The translations under genes were made by a program, and so were the position numbers. The notes under the pieces were generated by a model, which was not told the origin of the DNA, did not search any database, and saw nothing but the letters and a program-made list of their open reading frames with translations. Below are positions 1-5,199 of a stretch of DNA of 8,929 bases, in pieces. How positions within the stretch are numbered: position 1 is the first letter of the stretch; each line of letters opens with the position of its first letter. The stretch is from an uncultured Eubacteriales bacterium (GTDB lineage: Bacteria > Bacillota > Clostridia > Peptostreptococcales > Anaerovoracaceae): positions 1 to 8,929 of the forward strand of contig CADCOV010000120.1 of the NCBI GenBank assembly GCA_902803185.1. Direction: 5' to 3'.

Positions 1-432
1 CCCTTCGTCGGCATGCCGGAGACCAGGATCGGGGACAGCGCGCTGGGCAGGCCGTCCTCCTACATCGGCCACAACAAGGGCTCCTGGCACGGCTTTTACA
101 CCACTGCCAACCTCTACTATTTCTTCCGGGACGGCGAGCCCGGCAGGATCTTCATCGCCCGGTGCATGGGCGGGGAGGTCACGGAGGTCTTCGATTACCG
201 GGACGACCCGTGGGTGATCGCGGACGACCCGGCGCGGCCGGGCCGCAAGGCTTCGCCCCAGCAGGCGCCGTCCTCCGGCAGCAAGTCCGGGAGCAAGTCC
301 GGCGGCAAGAAATATGATACGCCGGACACTAGCGGCTTCGCCGACGCGGAGGATTTCTACGAGTTCTACCGGGATGATTTCTACGATCTGGAGGACGCCG
401 AGGACTACTATTACGCCAACGGCGGGGAGTAG
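1..432 (+). CDS. C-terminal part of an uncharacterised protein with acidic, aromatic-rich tail (5' truncated by window edge)
   Basis: The frame is open from base 1 to the TAG at 430-432, so the Met at base 13 is probably internal and the gene starts upstream. Visible are about 143 residues. The first part (PFVGMPE...IGHNKG...TANLYYFFRDG...IFIARCMGGEVTEVFDY) looks like a small mixed alpha/beta domain with conserved-looking Gly, Tyr and Arg residues. From memory, similar segments occur in uncharacterised Firmicutes proteins, but I cannot name a family. Then comes a low-complexity linker rich in Ser, Gly and Lys (roughly residues 83-103), then a C-terminal tail of about 30 residues dominated by Asp/Glu and Tyr/Phe. 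No membrane segment is visible. Arginine codons are only CGG, CGC and AGG, unlike the AGA-rich rpsO and pnp downstream, which suits a weakly expressed gene. It ends 32 bases before the rpsO promoter and probably belongs to an upstream unit. Real coding status is likely; function is unknown. Confidence 0.65.
   Translation, partial: PFVGMPETRIGDSALGRPSSYIGHNKGSWHGFYTTANLYYFFRDGEPGRIFIARCMGGEVTEVFDYRDDPWVIADDPARPGRKASPQQAPSSGSKSGSKSGGKKYDTPDTSGFADAEDFYEFYRDDFYDLEDAEDYYYANGGE
280..303 (+). repeat. Two-copy 12-bp tandem repeat coding for Ser-Lys-Ser-Gly
   Basis: AGCAAGTCCGGG at 280-291 is followed directly by AGCAAGTCCGGC at 292-303, differing only in the last base. In frame they encode SKSG twice, and a degenerate third unit (GGCAAG) follows. 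The repeat forms the flexible linker between the folded part and the acidic tail of the truncated protein. It could vary in copy number by slippage between strains. Confidence 0.6.
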
Positions 433-464
433 CGGGGAACTGCGGAAACTGCCGCAAATACCGC

Positions 465-493
465 TTGCACAAGGGCGGTAAGTGTGTTATATT
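465..493 (+). promoter_or_regulatory. rpsO promoter, sigma-A type with extended -10
   Basis: TTGCAC (465-470) matches five of six bases of the -35 consensus, the spacer is exactly 17 bases, and TATATT (488-493) matches five of six bases of the -10. TG at 485-486, one base before the -10 hexamer, forms an extended -10. Transcription should begin near 500, giving an rpsO leader of about 80 nt. It lies in the only non-coding gap upstream of rpsO, after the TAG at 430-432. Confidence 0.8.
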
Positions 494-509
494 ATCTAAG
501 AATGTGTTA

Positions 510-554
510 CTTCTGCTTAGTCTTCCGCCGCTCCGGGCGATCACCCAGCAGAAG
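510..554 (+). promoter_or_regulatory. Structured rpsO mRNA leader, candidate S15 autoregulatory site
   Basis: CTTCTGCT (510-517) is perfectly complementary to AGCAGAAG (547-554), giving an 8-bp outer stem. Inside it, CGCC (526-529) can pair with GGCG (536-539), or alternatively GGG (535-537) with CCC (544-546), so two inner folds compete. The stem ends 11 nt before the ribosome binding site (566-572). S15 represses its own translation by binding leader RNA in several bacteria, with different folds in different phyla. That this leader does so is inference from position and pairing only. Confidence 0.45.
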
Positions 555-580
555 CGAATGAAAGAAAAGGAGAATTTATC

Positions 581-847
581 ATGATCACAGCTGAACAGAA
601 GTCCGCTCTCATCGCGGAGTACGCAACCAAAGAAGGAGACACCGGTTCTCCGGAAGTCCAGGTCGCCATCCTGACCGCCAGGATCAACGATCTGAACGAG
701 CACCTGAAGGTCCACAAGAAGGACCACCACTCCAGAAGAGGCCTGCTCAAGATGGTAGGTAAGAGGAGAAACCTCCTGAACTACCTGAAGGAGAAGGACA
801 TCGAGAGATACAGAACGCTTATCACTCGTCTGGGCTTGAGAAAGTAG
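581..847 (+). CDS. rpsO: 30S ribosomal protein S15
   Basis: Encodes an 88-residue protein, the usual length of bacterial S15, which binds the 16S rRNA central domain at the helix 20/21/22 junction and nucleates platform assembly of the 30S subunit. The family core is evident: [15 protein letters not shown] at residues 21-35, then [16 protein letters not shown] (41-56) with the rRNA-contacting His/Arg/Lys cluster, [11 protein letters not shown] (59-69) and the terminal RLGLRK. The ATG is preceded by AAAGGAG (566-572) with 8 intervening bases, a near-ideal site. It has its own strong promoter and structured leader and is closed by an intrinsic terminator 16 bases after its stop codon. Arginine codons are mainly AGA, AGG and CGT, as in pnp, fitting high expression. 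The downstream neighbour is pnp, the classic rpsO-pnp arrangement. Confidence 0.98.
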   Translation: MITAEQKSALIAEYATKEGDTGSPEVQVAILTARINDLNEHLKVHKKDHHSRRGLLKMVGKRRNLLNYLKEKDIERYRTLITRLGLRK

Positions 848-863
848 TTGCACCAGGACATCA

Positions 864-886
864 GCGGGGCTTAGCCCCGCTTTTTT
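864..886 (+). terminator. Intrinsic terminator after rpsO
   Basis: GCGGGGC (864-870) and GCCCCGC (874-880) form a 7-bp all-GC stem with a TTA loop, followed at once by TTTTTT (881-886). The A at 863 can also pair with the first T. This is strong enough to end most rpsO transcripts. Since I see no convincing separate pnp promoter downstream, read-through here may set the pnp/rpsO ratio. Confidence 0.92.
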
Positions 887-887
887 C

Positions 888-946
888 AAACGCAGCCACA
901 GTGGCGCGTTTATCTCATAAATTCCTGCCACGAAGAAGGAATAAAC
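888..946 (+). promoter_or_regulatory. Structured pnp leader with stable hairpin
   Basis: AAACGC (888-893) pairs with GCGTTT (906-911), and GCCA (895-898) with TGGC (902-905). This makes a 10-bp stem with one bulged A (894) and a CAG loop, placed right behind the rpsO terminator. Further on, ATTCCT (921-926) can pair with AGGAAT (937-942), or GTTTAT (908-913) with ATAAAC (941-946), so alternative folds exist just before the ribosome binding site. In Escherichia coli an RNase III-cleaved stem in the same rpsO-pnp position underlies PNPase autocontrol. A comparable role here is inference. Confidence 0.5.
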
Positions 947-967
947 AGGAAGGAGTTGTTTATCAAA

Positions 968-3079
968 ATGGCAAGATTTACGGATTACAGAACGTTCAAG
1001 ACAGCAGTAGGCGGCAGATTGCTCCAGTTAGAGGTGGGCAAGGTCTGCGAGCAGGCCAACGGACAGGTCATGGTCAGATACGGTGACTCCGTGGTCAACG
1101 TCACGGCGTGCGCTTCCAAGGAGCCGCGTCCGGACTGCGATTTCCTGCCGCTCTCCTGCGATTATGAGGAGAAGATGTACGCCATGGGTAAGATCCCGGG
1201 CGGATTCATCAAGAGAGAGGGAAGACCGAGCGAGAAGGCGACCCTGAGCAGCCGTCTGATGGACAGGCCGCTTCGTCCGCTGTTCCCGAAGGGCTTCTAT
1301 CATGACGTGGTCGTCGTCGCGACGGTCATGTCCGTCGACCTGGACTGCGAGACCGACATCATGGCGATGATCGGTTCCTCCGTCGCCCTGGCGATCTCCG
1401 ACATTCCGTGGGATGGTCCGACGGGTTCCGTCAGAGTCGGCAGAGTGGACGGCCAGTTCGTCATCAACCCGACCCTGGAGCAGAGAGAGAAGTCCGACAT
1501 CAACCTGACCGTCGCCGGCACCAAGGAAGCCATCATGATGGTCGAGGCCGGCGCTAAGGAAGTGCCTGAGAACGACATGCTGGACGCCATCTTCTTTGGC
1601 CACGAAGAGATCAAGAAGATCGTCACCTTCATCGATGAGGTCGTTGCCGAGGTCGGCAAGCCTAAGATGGAAGTCGATCTGTACAAGGTCCCTGAAGACA
1701 TCGACGCCGCGGTCAGAGAGTACGCCGTGGACAAGATGAAGGTCGCCATCCACGCCAAGGACAAGCAGGAGAGACTGGCGAACATGGACGCCGTCGAAGT
1801 GGAGACCAAGGAACACTTCGCCGACATCTATCCGGACAACGCCAAGGACATCGACAGCGTCCTCTACAACATCACCAAGGAAAGCGTCAGAGCCATGATC
1901 CTGGACGACGGCATCCGTCCGGACAGCCGCAAGGTGGACGAGATCCGTCCGGTGTGGTGCGAGACCGGCCTGCTGCCGAGAGCCCACGGTTCCGGCCTGT
2001 TCACCAGAGGCCAGACCCAGGCCATGAGCGTCTGCACCCTGGCGCCGGAGAGCGAGTCCCAGACCATCGACGGCATCACCGAGCAGACTGAGAAGAGATA
2101 CATCCATCACTACAACTTCCCTGGTTACTGCACCGGCGAGGCCAAGTCACCGCGCAGCGCCAGCAGAAGAGAGATCGGTCACGGCGCCCTGGCTGAGAGA
2201 GCGCTTCTCCCGGTGATCCCGCCGGTCGAGGAGTTCCCGTACGCCATCAGAGTGGTGTCCGAGATCCTTTCCTCCAACGGTTCCAGCTCCATGGCTTCCA
2301 CCTGCGGCTCCACCCTGGCTTTGATGGACGCGGGCGTTCCGATCAAGAGACCGGTCGCCGGCATCGCCATGGGCCTGATCGAGCGCGTCAAGGAGGACGG
2401 CTCCAGCGAGTTCGCGATCCTCAGCGACATCCAGGGCATGGAAGACTTCCTGGGCGACATGGACTTCAAGGTCACCGGTACCTCCGTCGGCGTCACCGCT
2501 CTGCAGATGGACATCAAGGTCCACGGCCTCTCCAAGGACATCCTGCAGGAGGCTCTGAGAAGAGCAAAGGTCGGCCGTATGCACATCATGGACATCATGC
2601 TCGAGGAGATCCCTGAGCCGCGCAAGGAGATGTCCAAGTACGCGCCGCGCAGCATCGGCATGATGATCGATCCGGACAAAATCAGGATCGTCATCGGACC
2701 GGGAGGCAAGACCATCAACCGCATCGTCGCCGAGACCGGCGCCAAGATCGACATCGACGACGACGATTCCGGCCGCATCACCATCTACAGCCCGGATCTG
2801 GCAGGCGCGGAAGCGGCCCGCAGAGAGATCGAGCTGCTGACCAAGGACGTCGAGGTCGGCGAGGTCTACGAGGGCAAGGTCACCAGGATCATGAACTTCG
2901 GTGCCTTCATCGAGATCCTTCCGGGCAAGGAAGGCCTGCTGCACATCTCCAAGATGGCCAAGCAGAGAGTCGAGAAGGTCGAAGACGTCATGAACATCGG
3001 TGACGTGGTCATGGTCAAGGTCAAGGAGATCGATAACCAGAACCGCATCAACCTGCTGAGAGCCGATCTGGACAAATAA
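968..3079 (+). CDS. pnp: Polynucleotide phosphorylase (polyribonucleotide nucleotidyltransferase)
   Basis: Encodes 703 residues, normal for PNPase, the trimeric enzyme that degrades RNA 3'-to-5' with phosphate, releasing nucleoside diphosphates, and can run in reverse. Domains in order: first RNase PH fold (about 12-140) with FIKREGRPSEKATLSSRLMDRPLRPLFP; an all-helical linker (about 215-305); second, catalytic RNase PH fold (about 318-545) with RREIGHGALAERAL (400-413), the phosphate-binding stretch SSNGSSSMASTCGSTLALMDAGVP (split 435-458) and SDIQGMEDFLGDMDFK; a KH domain with GPGG at 577-580; and an S1 domain (about 634-700) with FGAFIEILPGKEGLLHIS. Asp487 and Asp493 correspond to E. coli catalytic Asp486 and Asp492. 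I chose the ATG at 968, giving MARF, over the in-frame TTG at 956, because AAGGAG (950-955) abuts that TTG; it sits 12 bases from the ATG, rather far but workable. Loop residues 392-399 (AKSPRSAS) replace a usually Gly-rich stretch. Confidence 0.97.
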   Translation: MARFTDYRTFKTAVGGRLLQLEVGKVCEQANGQVMVRYGDSVVNVTACASKEPRPDCDFLPLSCDYEEKMYAMGKIPGGFIKREGRPSEKATLSSRLMDRPLRPLFPKGFYHDVVVVATVMSVDLDCETDIMAMIGSSVALAISDIPWDGPTGSVRVGRVDGQFVINPTLEQREKSDINLTVAGTKEAIMMVEAGAKEVPENDMLDAIFFGHEEIKKIVTFIDEVVAEVGKPKMEVDLYKVPEDIDAAVREYAVDKMKVAIHAKDKQERLANMDAVEVETKEHFADIYPDNAKDIDSVLYNITKESVRAMILDDGIRPDSRKVDEIRPVWCETGLLPRAHGSGLFTRGQTQAMSVCTLAPESESQTIDGITEQTEKRYIHHYNFPGYCTGEAKSPRSASRREIGHGALAERALLPVIPPVEEFPYAIRVVSEILSSNGSSSMASTCGSTLALMDAGVPIKRPVAGIAMGLIERVKEDGSSEFAILSDIQGMEDFLGDMDFKVTGTSVGVTALQMDIKVHGLSKDILQEALRRAKVGRMHIMDIMLEEIPEPRKEMSKYAPRSIGMMIDPDKIRIVIGPGGKTINRIVAETGAKIDIDDDDSGRITIYSPDLAGAEAARREIELLTKDVEVGEVYEGKVTRIMNFGAFIEILPGKEGLLHISKMAKQRVEKVEDVMNIGDVVMVKVKEIDNQNRINLLRADLDK

Positions 3080-3087
3080 GCCTGAAA

Positions 3088-3103
3088 CTGCCTGTGAAGG
3101 CAG
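3088..3103 (+). other. Small GNRA-capped hairpin just after the pnp stop codon
   Basis: CTGCCT (3088-3093) pairs perfectly with AGGCAG (3098-3103) around a GTGA loop, a GNRA tetraloop in RNA. It lies 8 bases after the pnp stop codon and 23 bases before the terminator stem. It may slow 3' exonucleases or simply be incidental. No T-tract follows, so it is not itself a terminator. Confidence 0.45.
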
Positions 3104-3126
3104 AAGATCCTAATATGATCGATAGT

Positions 3127-3171
3127 AAAGTGCCATTTGTGACATATATGCCACAAATGGCACTTTTATTT
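3127..3171 (+). terminator. Intrinsic terminator after pnp
   Basis: The 15-base arm 3127-3141 is perfectly complementary to 3152-3166 around a 10-base loop (3142-3151). The 3' arm ends in CACTTT and runs into TTTTATTT (3164-3171). The opposite strand also carries a short T-rich run after the stem, but no converging gene is seen. It closes the rpsO-pnp region and separates it from the importer operon. Confidence 0.88.
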
Positions 3172-3186
3172 ATGCCAAAAATGACA
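3131..3186 (+). repeat. Three copies of a TGCCA-N4-TGRCA dyad
   Basis: TGCCATTTGTGACA (3131-3144), TGCCACAAATGGCA (3149-3162) and TGCCAAAAATGACA (3173-3186) share the pattern TGCCA, four bases, TG(G/A)CA. The middle copy is a perfect dyad. Centres are 18 and 24 bp apart. The first two overlap the two arms of the pnp terminator stem and are therefore partly forced to resemble each other. The third lies outside the stem and is the informative copy. The pattern would suit a dimeric DNA-binding regulator, but no regulator gene is present in the window. Confidence 0.4.
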
Positions 3187-3256
3187 AAAAGTGTTAGCGA
3201 CATTCAATTGGAAATAGCGGTAACGTGCGGAGGTGAGCCGCGAGAAATTGAAATTC
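3187..3256 (+). other. Gene-free, AT-rich intergenic segment with possible folded RNA
   Basis: This part of the roughly 290-base gap between pnp and the importer differs sharply in composition from the GC-rich genes. TTCAATT (3203-3209) can pair with AATTGAA (3246-3252), enclosing GCGG (3227-3230) paired with CCGC (3238-3241). The hairpin loop holds a perfect GGAGGTGA ribosome-binding sequence (3229-3236) that has no ATG at normal distance. The closing stem overlaps bases that can also extend the next hairpin (3251-3255 with 3275-3279), so the two folds could compete. An open frame with ATG at 3115 runs to 3276 through the terminator. I do not call it a gene because it lacks a suitable ribosome binding site. 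I recognise no known riboswitch class. Confidence 0.3.
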
Positions 3257-3286
3257 TGCCGATTTCGGCAATCTAATTTTTTTTTT
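3257..3286 (+). terminator. Candidate intrinsic terminator or attenuator upstream of the importer operon
   Basis: TGCCG (3257-3261) pairs with CGGCA (3266-3270) around ATTT. After six bases a run of ten T follows (3277-3286). Pairing of AAATT (3251-3255) with AATTT (3275-3279) across an uneven internal loop would lengthen the stem up to the T-run. Coming so soon after the pnp terminator it would be redundant for pnp. It therefore may end a separate short transcript or act as an attenuator in the importer leader. Confidence 0.45.
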
Positions 3287-3301
3287 GCTTCTTTGATGGT
3301 T

Positions 3302-3329
3302 TTGGTACATCACTTGCTTACTTCATAAA
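3302..3329 (+). promoter_or_regulatory. Weak candidate promoter for the ABC importer operon
   Basis: TTGGTA (3302-3307) and CATAAA (3324-3329) are separated by 16 bases and match four of six bases each of the -35 and -10 consensus. This is the best pair I find between the T-run at 3277-3286 and the first importer gene at 3367. It would give a leader of about 30 nt. Other reads of this AT-rich stretch are possible, including transcription starting further upstream and passing the 3257-3286 hairpin. Confidence 0.3.
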
Positions 3330-3366
3330 GCGACCATTGATCTATACGCACTTGCGAGGTGACTCC

Positions 3367-4332
3367 ATGAAAAGATTCATCGTCAGAAGGATCCTGAGCG
3401 GCATCCTGACGGTCGCCATCGTCTTCGCGCTGAACTTCGTCATCATGAAGGCGGCGCCGGGCGACCCGATCACGACGCTCATGGGCAAGGAGAACCAGAG
3501 CCCGGAACTGAGGGCTGCGCTGGAGGAGAAATACGGTCTGGACAAACCGCTGATCGTGCAGTTCACCAGCTATCTGAAGACGTCGCTGAAGGGCGATCTG
3601 GGCATCTCCATCATCTATAACCGTCCCGTCAACGATATGATCGGAGAGAAGCTGGGCGCCACGTTCCTGCTGGGGCTGGTGGCAGCGATTTTGTCCGCGG
3701 TCATAGGGACCGCCCTCGGCATCGTCGCCGGGAGGAAGGAGGGGAGCGTCTTTGACGGCGCCGTCTCCGTCACCTCCTACGCCTTTAACGCCATGCCGAA
3801 CTTCTGGCTGGGCCTCATGCTGATCATCATCTTCGCCTCCGGGCTGGGCTGGTTCCCATCCTACGGCTTCAACGACGTCAGGGCCGGCTACACCGGTTTC
3901 CGTCTGATGCTCGACGTGCTCTACCACATGTTCCTGCCGTGCCTGACCCTGGTTTTGATCCTGATCCCGCAGTACTTCCGCATCGCGAAGTCCTCCGTGA
4001 TCCAGGTCAGCAACGAGGACTTCATCACCACGTTCCGGGCCACCGGCATGCCGGAGAGCCGCATCTTCCGCAAATACGTGTTCCGCAACGCCATCCTGCC
4101 GACGGTCACCATCTTCGGCCTTTCCATGGCATACCTGATCACCGGCGTCACGCTGATCGAGATCGTCTTCGCCTGGCCGGGCATGGGCCGGCTGGTGCTG
4201 ACGGCCATCAACCAAAGAGACTATCCGGTCCTGATGGGCATCTACCTCATCATGGGCATCTCTGTCGCCGTCGTCATGCTGATCGTCGACATCATCTACG
4301 CGTATCTGGATCCGCGGATCCGGTATGAGTAA
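3367..4332 (+). CDS. Peptide-type ABC importer permease, DppB/OppB family
   Basis: A 321-residue inner-membrane protein forming half of the translocation channel of a peptide/nickel-class ABC importer. Hydrophobic stretches suggest six membrane helices (about 9-28, 99-121, 135-160, 187-206, 244-266 and 289-311). Family marks are the N-terminal MKRFIVRRIL start, PGDP at 31-34, a periplasmic loop with LRAALEEKYGLDKP (48-61), NAMPNFWLGL (141-150), and the cytoplasmic coupling (EAA) loop TFRATGMPESRIFRKYVFRN (222-241) followed by AILP, which docks on the ATPase. The chain ends in YLDPRIRYE, as is usual. I chose the ATG at 3367, preceded by GAGGTGA (3356-3362), over an in-frame TTG at 3337 that would add ten unlikely residues. 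The next permease starts 11 bases after the stop. Peptides are the most likely cargo; nickel or other solutes cannot be excluded from the permease alone. Confidence 0.93.
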   Translation: MKRFIVRRILSGILTVAIVFALNFVIMKAAPGDPITTLMGKENQSPELRAALEEKYGLDKPLIVQFTSYLKTSLKGDLGISIIYNRPVNDMIGEKLGATFLLGLVAAILSAVIGTALGIVAGRKEGSVFDGAVSVTSYAFNAMPNFWLGLMLIIIFASGLGWFPSYGFNDVRAGYTGFRLMLDVLYHMFLPCLTLVLILIPQYFRIAKSSVIQVSNEDFITTFRATGMPESRIFRKYVFRNAILPTVTIFGLSMAYLITGVTLIEIVFAWPGMGRLVLTAINQRDYPVLMGIYLIMGISVAVVMLIVDIIYAYLDPRIRYE

Positions 4333-4343
4333 GGAGGCGTGAG

Positions 4344-5195
4344 ATGGGCAAGAAACTGACACCGAAAAGCATCTATGAGACCATCATCAGCGACCGCCAG
4401 CTGACGGCGGGCGTGATCGGCATCCTCCTCCTCATCATCATCGTGATCTTCGCGCCTGTGATCGCGAGCCACGATCCGTACCATTACGGCGACGACGTCC
4501 TGTTCGCCGTGGGCCAGGGAGGACACCTCTTCGGCACCAACAATCTGGGGCAGGACATCTACAGCATGATCGTCTACGGCGTCCGCACCTCCCTCAAGGT
4601 CGCGCTGATCTCGGCGCTGATCTCCGGCGGTATCGGCGTTCTCGTCGGCGGCGTGGCGGGCTTCCTGGGCGGCAAAGTGGACCTGGTGATCTCCGAGATC
4701 ATCAACGTCTTCCTGATGCTCCCGTCCTTCTTCCTGATCATGCTGATCATCGCGCTCTTCGGCAACAGCCTGACCAACGTGATGATCGTCATCGGTCTGA
4801 CCACCTGGCCGAGCAATGCCAAGCTCATGCGGGCCCAGGCCCTCTCCCTGAGGGAGCGGACCTTCGTGCGCAGCGCCACCTCCATGGGCGAATCCAGGAG
4901 CCAGATCCTGTTCAAGTACATCATCCCGAACGGCATCTTCCCGGTGGTGGCCAACACCACCATGGGCATGTCCAACGCCATCCTGACCGAGGCCGGCCTG
5001 TCCTTCCTGGGACTGGGCGATCCGTCCATCATCAGCTGGGGCCAGATGATCTACGCGGGCAAGCAGTACATCACCAGCGCCTGGTGGATCTGCACCTTCC
5101 CGGGCATCGCCATCGTTTTGATGGTTTTGATCTTCTACCTGCTGGGCGACGGCATGAACCACGTCCTGGATCCGAAGTATGCGAGAAAGAGGTGA
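4344..5195 (+). CDS. Peptide-type ABC importer permease, DppC/OppC family
   Basis: A 283-residue membrane protein, the partner of the preceding permease in the heterodimeric channel. The N-terminus has the short cytoplasmic lead and first helix (about 20-40) typical of DppC. The periplasmic signature LFGTNNLGQDIYSMIVYG (62-79) and RTSLKVAL follow, then LMLPSFFLIML (124-134), the ATPase-coupling loop SATSMGESRSQILFKYIIPN (177-196), and AGLSFLGLGDPSIISWGQM (217-235) with the last helix before GDGMNHVLDPKYARKR. All are standard for the family. AAGGAGG (4331-4337) lies 6 bases before the ATG and overlaps the stop codon of the upstream permease, so translation is probably coupled. Its stop codon ends 4 bases before the next start, again a polycistronic arrangement. 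There is no sign of truncation or frameshift. Confidence 0.93.
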   Translation: MGKKLTPKSIYETIISDRQLTAGVIGILLLIIIVIFAPVIASHDPYHYGDDVLFAVGQGGHLFGTNNLGQDIYSMIVYGVRTSLKVALISALISGGIGVLVGGVAGFLGGKVDLVISEIINVFLMLPSFFLIMLIIALFGNSLTNVMIVIGLTTWPSNAKLMRAQALSLRERTFVRSATSMGESRSQILFKYIIPNGIFPVVANTTMGMSNAILTEAGLSFLGLGDPSIISWGQMIYAGKQYITSAWWICTFPGIAIVLMVLIFYLLGDGMNHVLDPKYARKR

Positions 5196-5199
5196 GGGC

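Noticed and set aside
956..967. TTG at 956 as the pnp start
   Set aside because: It directly abuts the AAGGAG ribosome binding sequence with no spacer; ATG at 968 gives the usual PNPase N-terminus.
3136..3157. TTTGTG-N10-CACAAA as a CRP/FNR-type operator
   Set aside because: The half-site spacing is two bases too wide for that family, and the symmetry is explained by the terminator stem.
3158..3175. TGGCAC near 3158 as the -24 element of a sigma-54 promoter
   Set aside because: The GC needed at -12 is about four bases out of register, and TGGCAC is part of the terminator stem.
3248..3326. Leader peptide starting at TTG 3248 behind GGAGGTGA
   Set aside because: The start is a TTG 11 bases away, the reading frame runs through the T-run, and no repeated regulatory codons are seen.
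3337..3366. TTG at 3337 as the first permease start
   Set aside because: It would make the GAGGTGA ribosome binding site part of the coding region and add residues unlike the family N-terminus.
3310..4362. A 350-codon minus-strand open frame opposite the first permease
   Set aside because: The translation is almost all Asp, His, Gln and Arg, typical of antisense reading of GC-rich coding DNA, and the plus strand carries a clear permease.
5179..5199. ATG at 5179 as the start of the first ATPase
   Set aside because: It lies inside the upstream permease gene without a ribosome binding site, while ATG 5200 has a perfect one.
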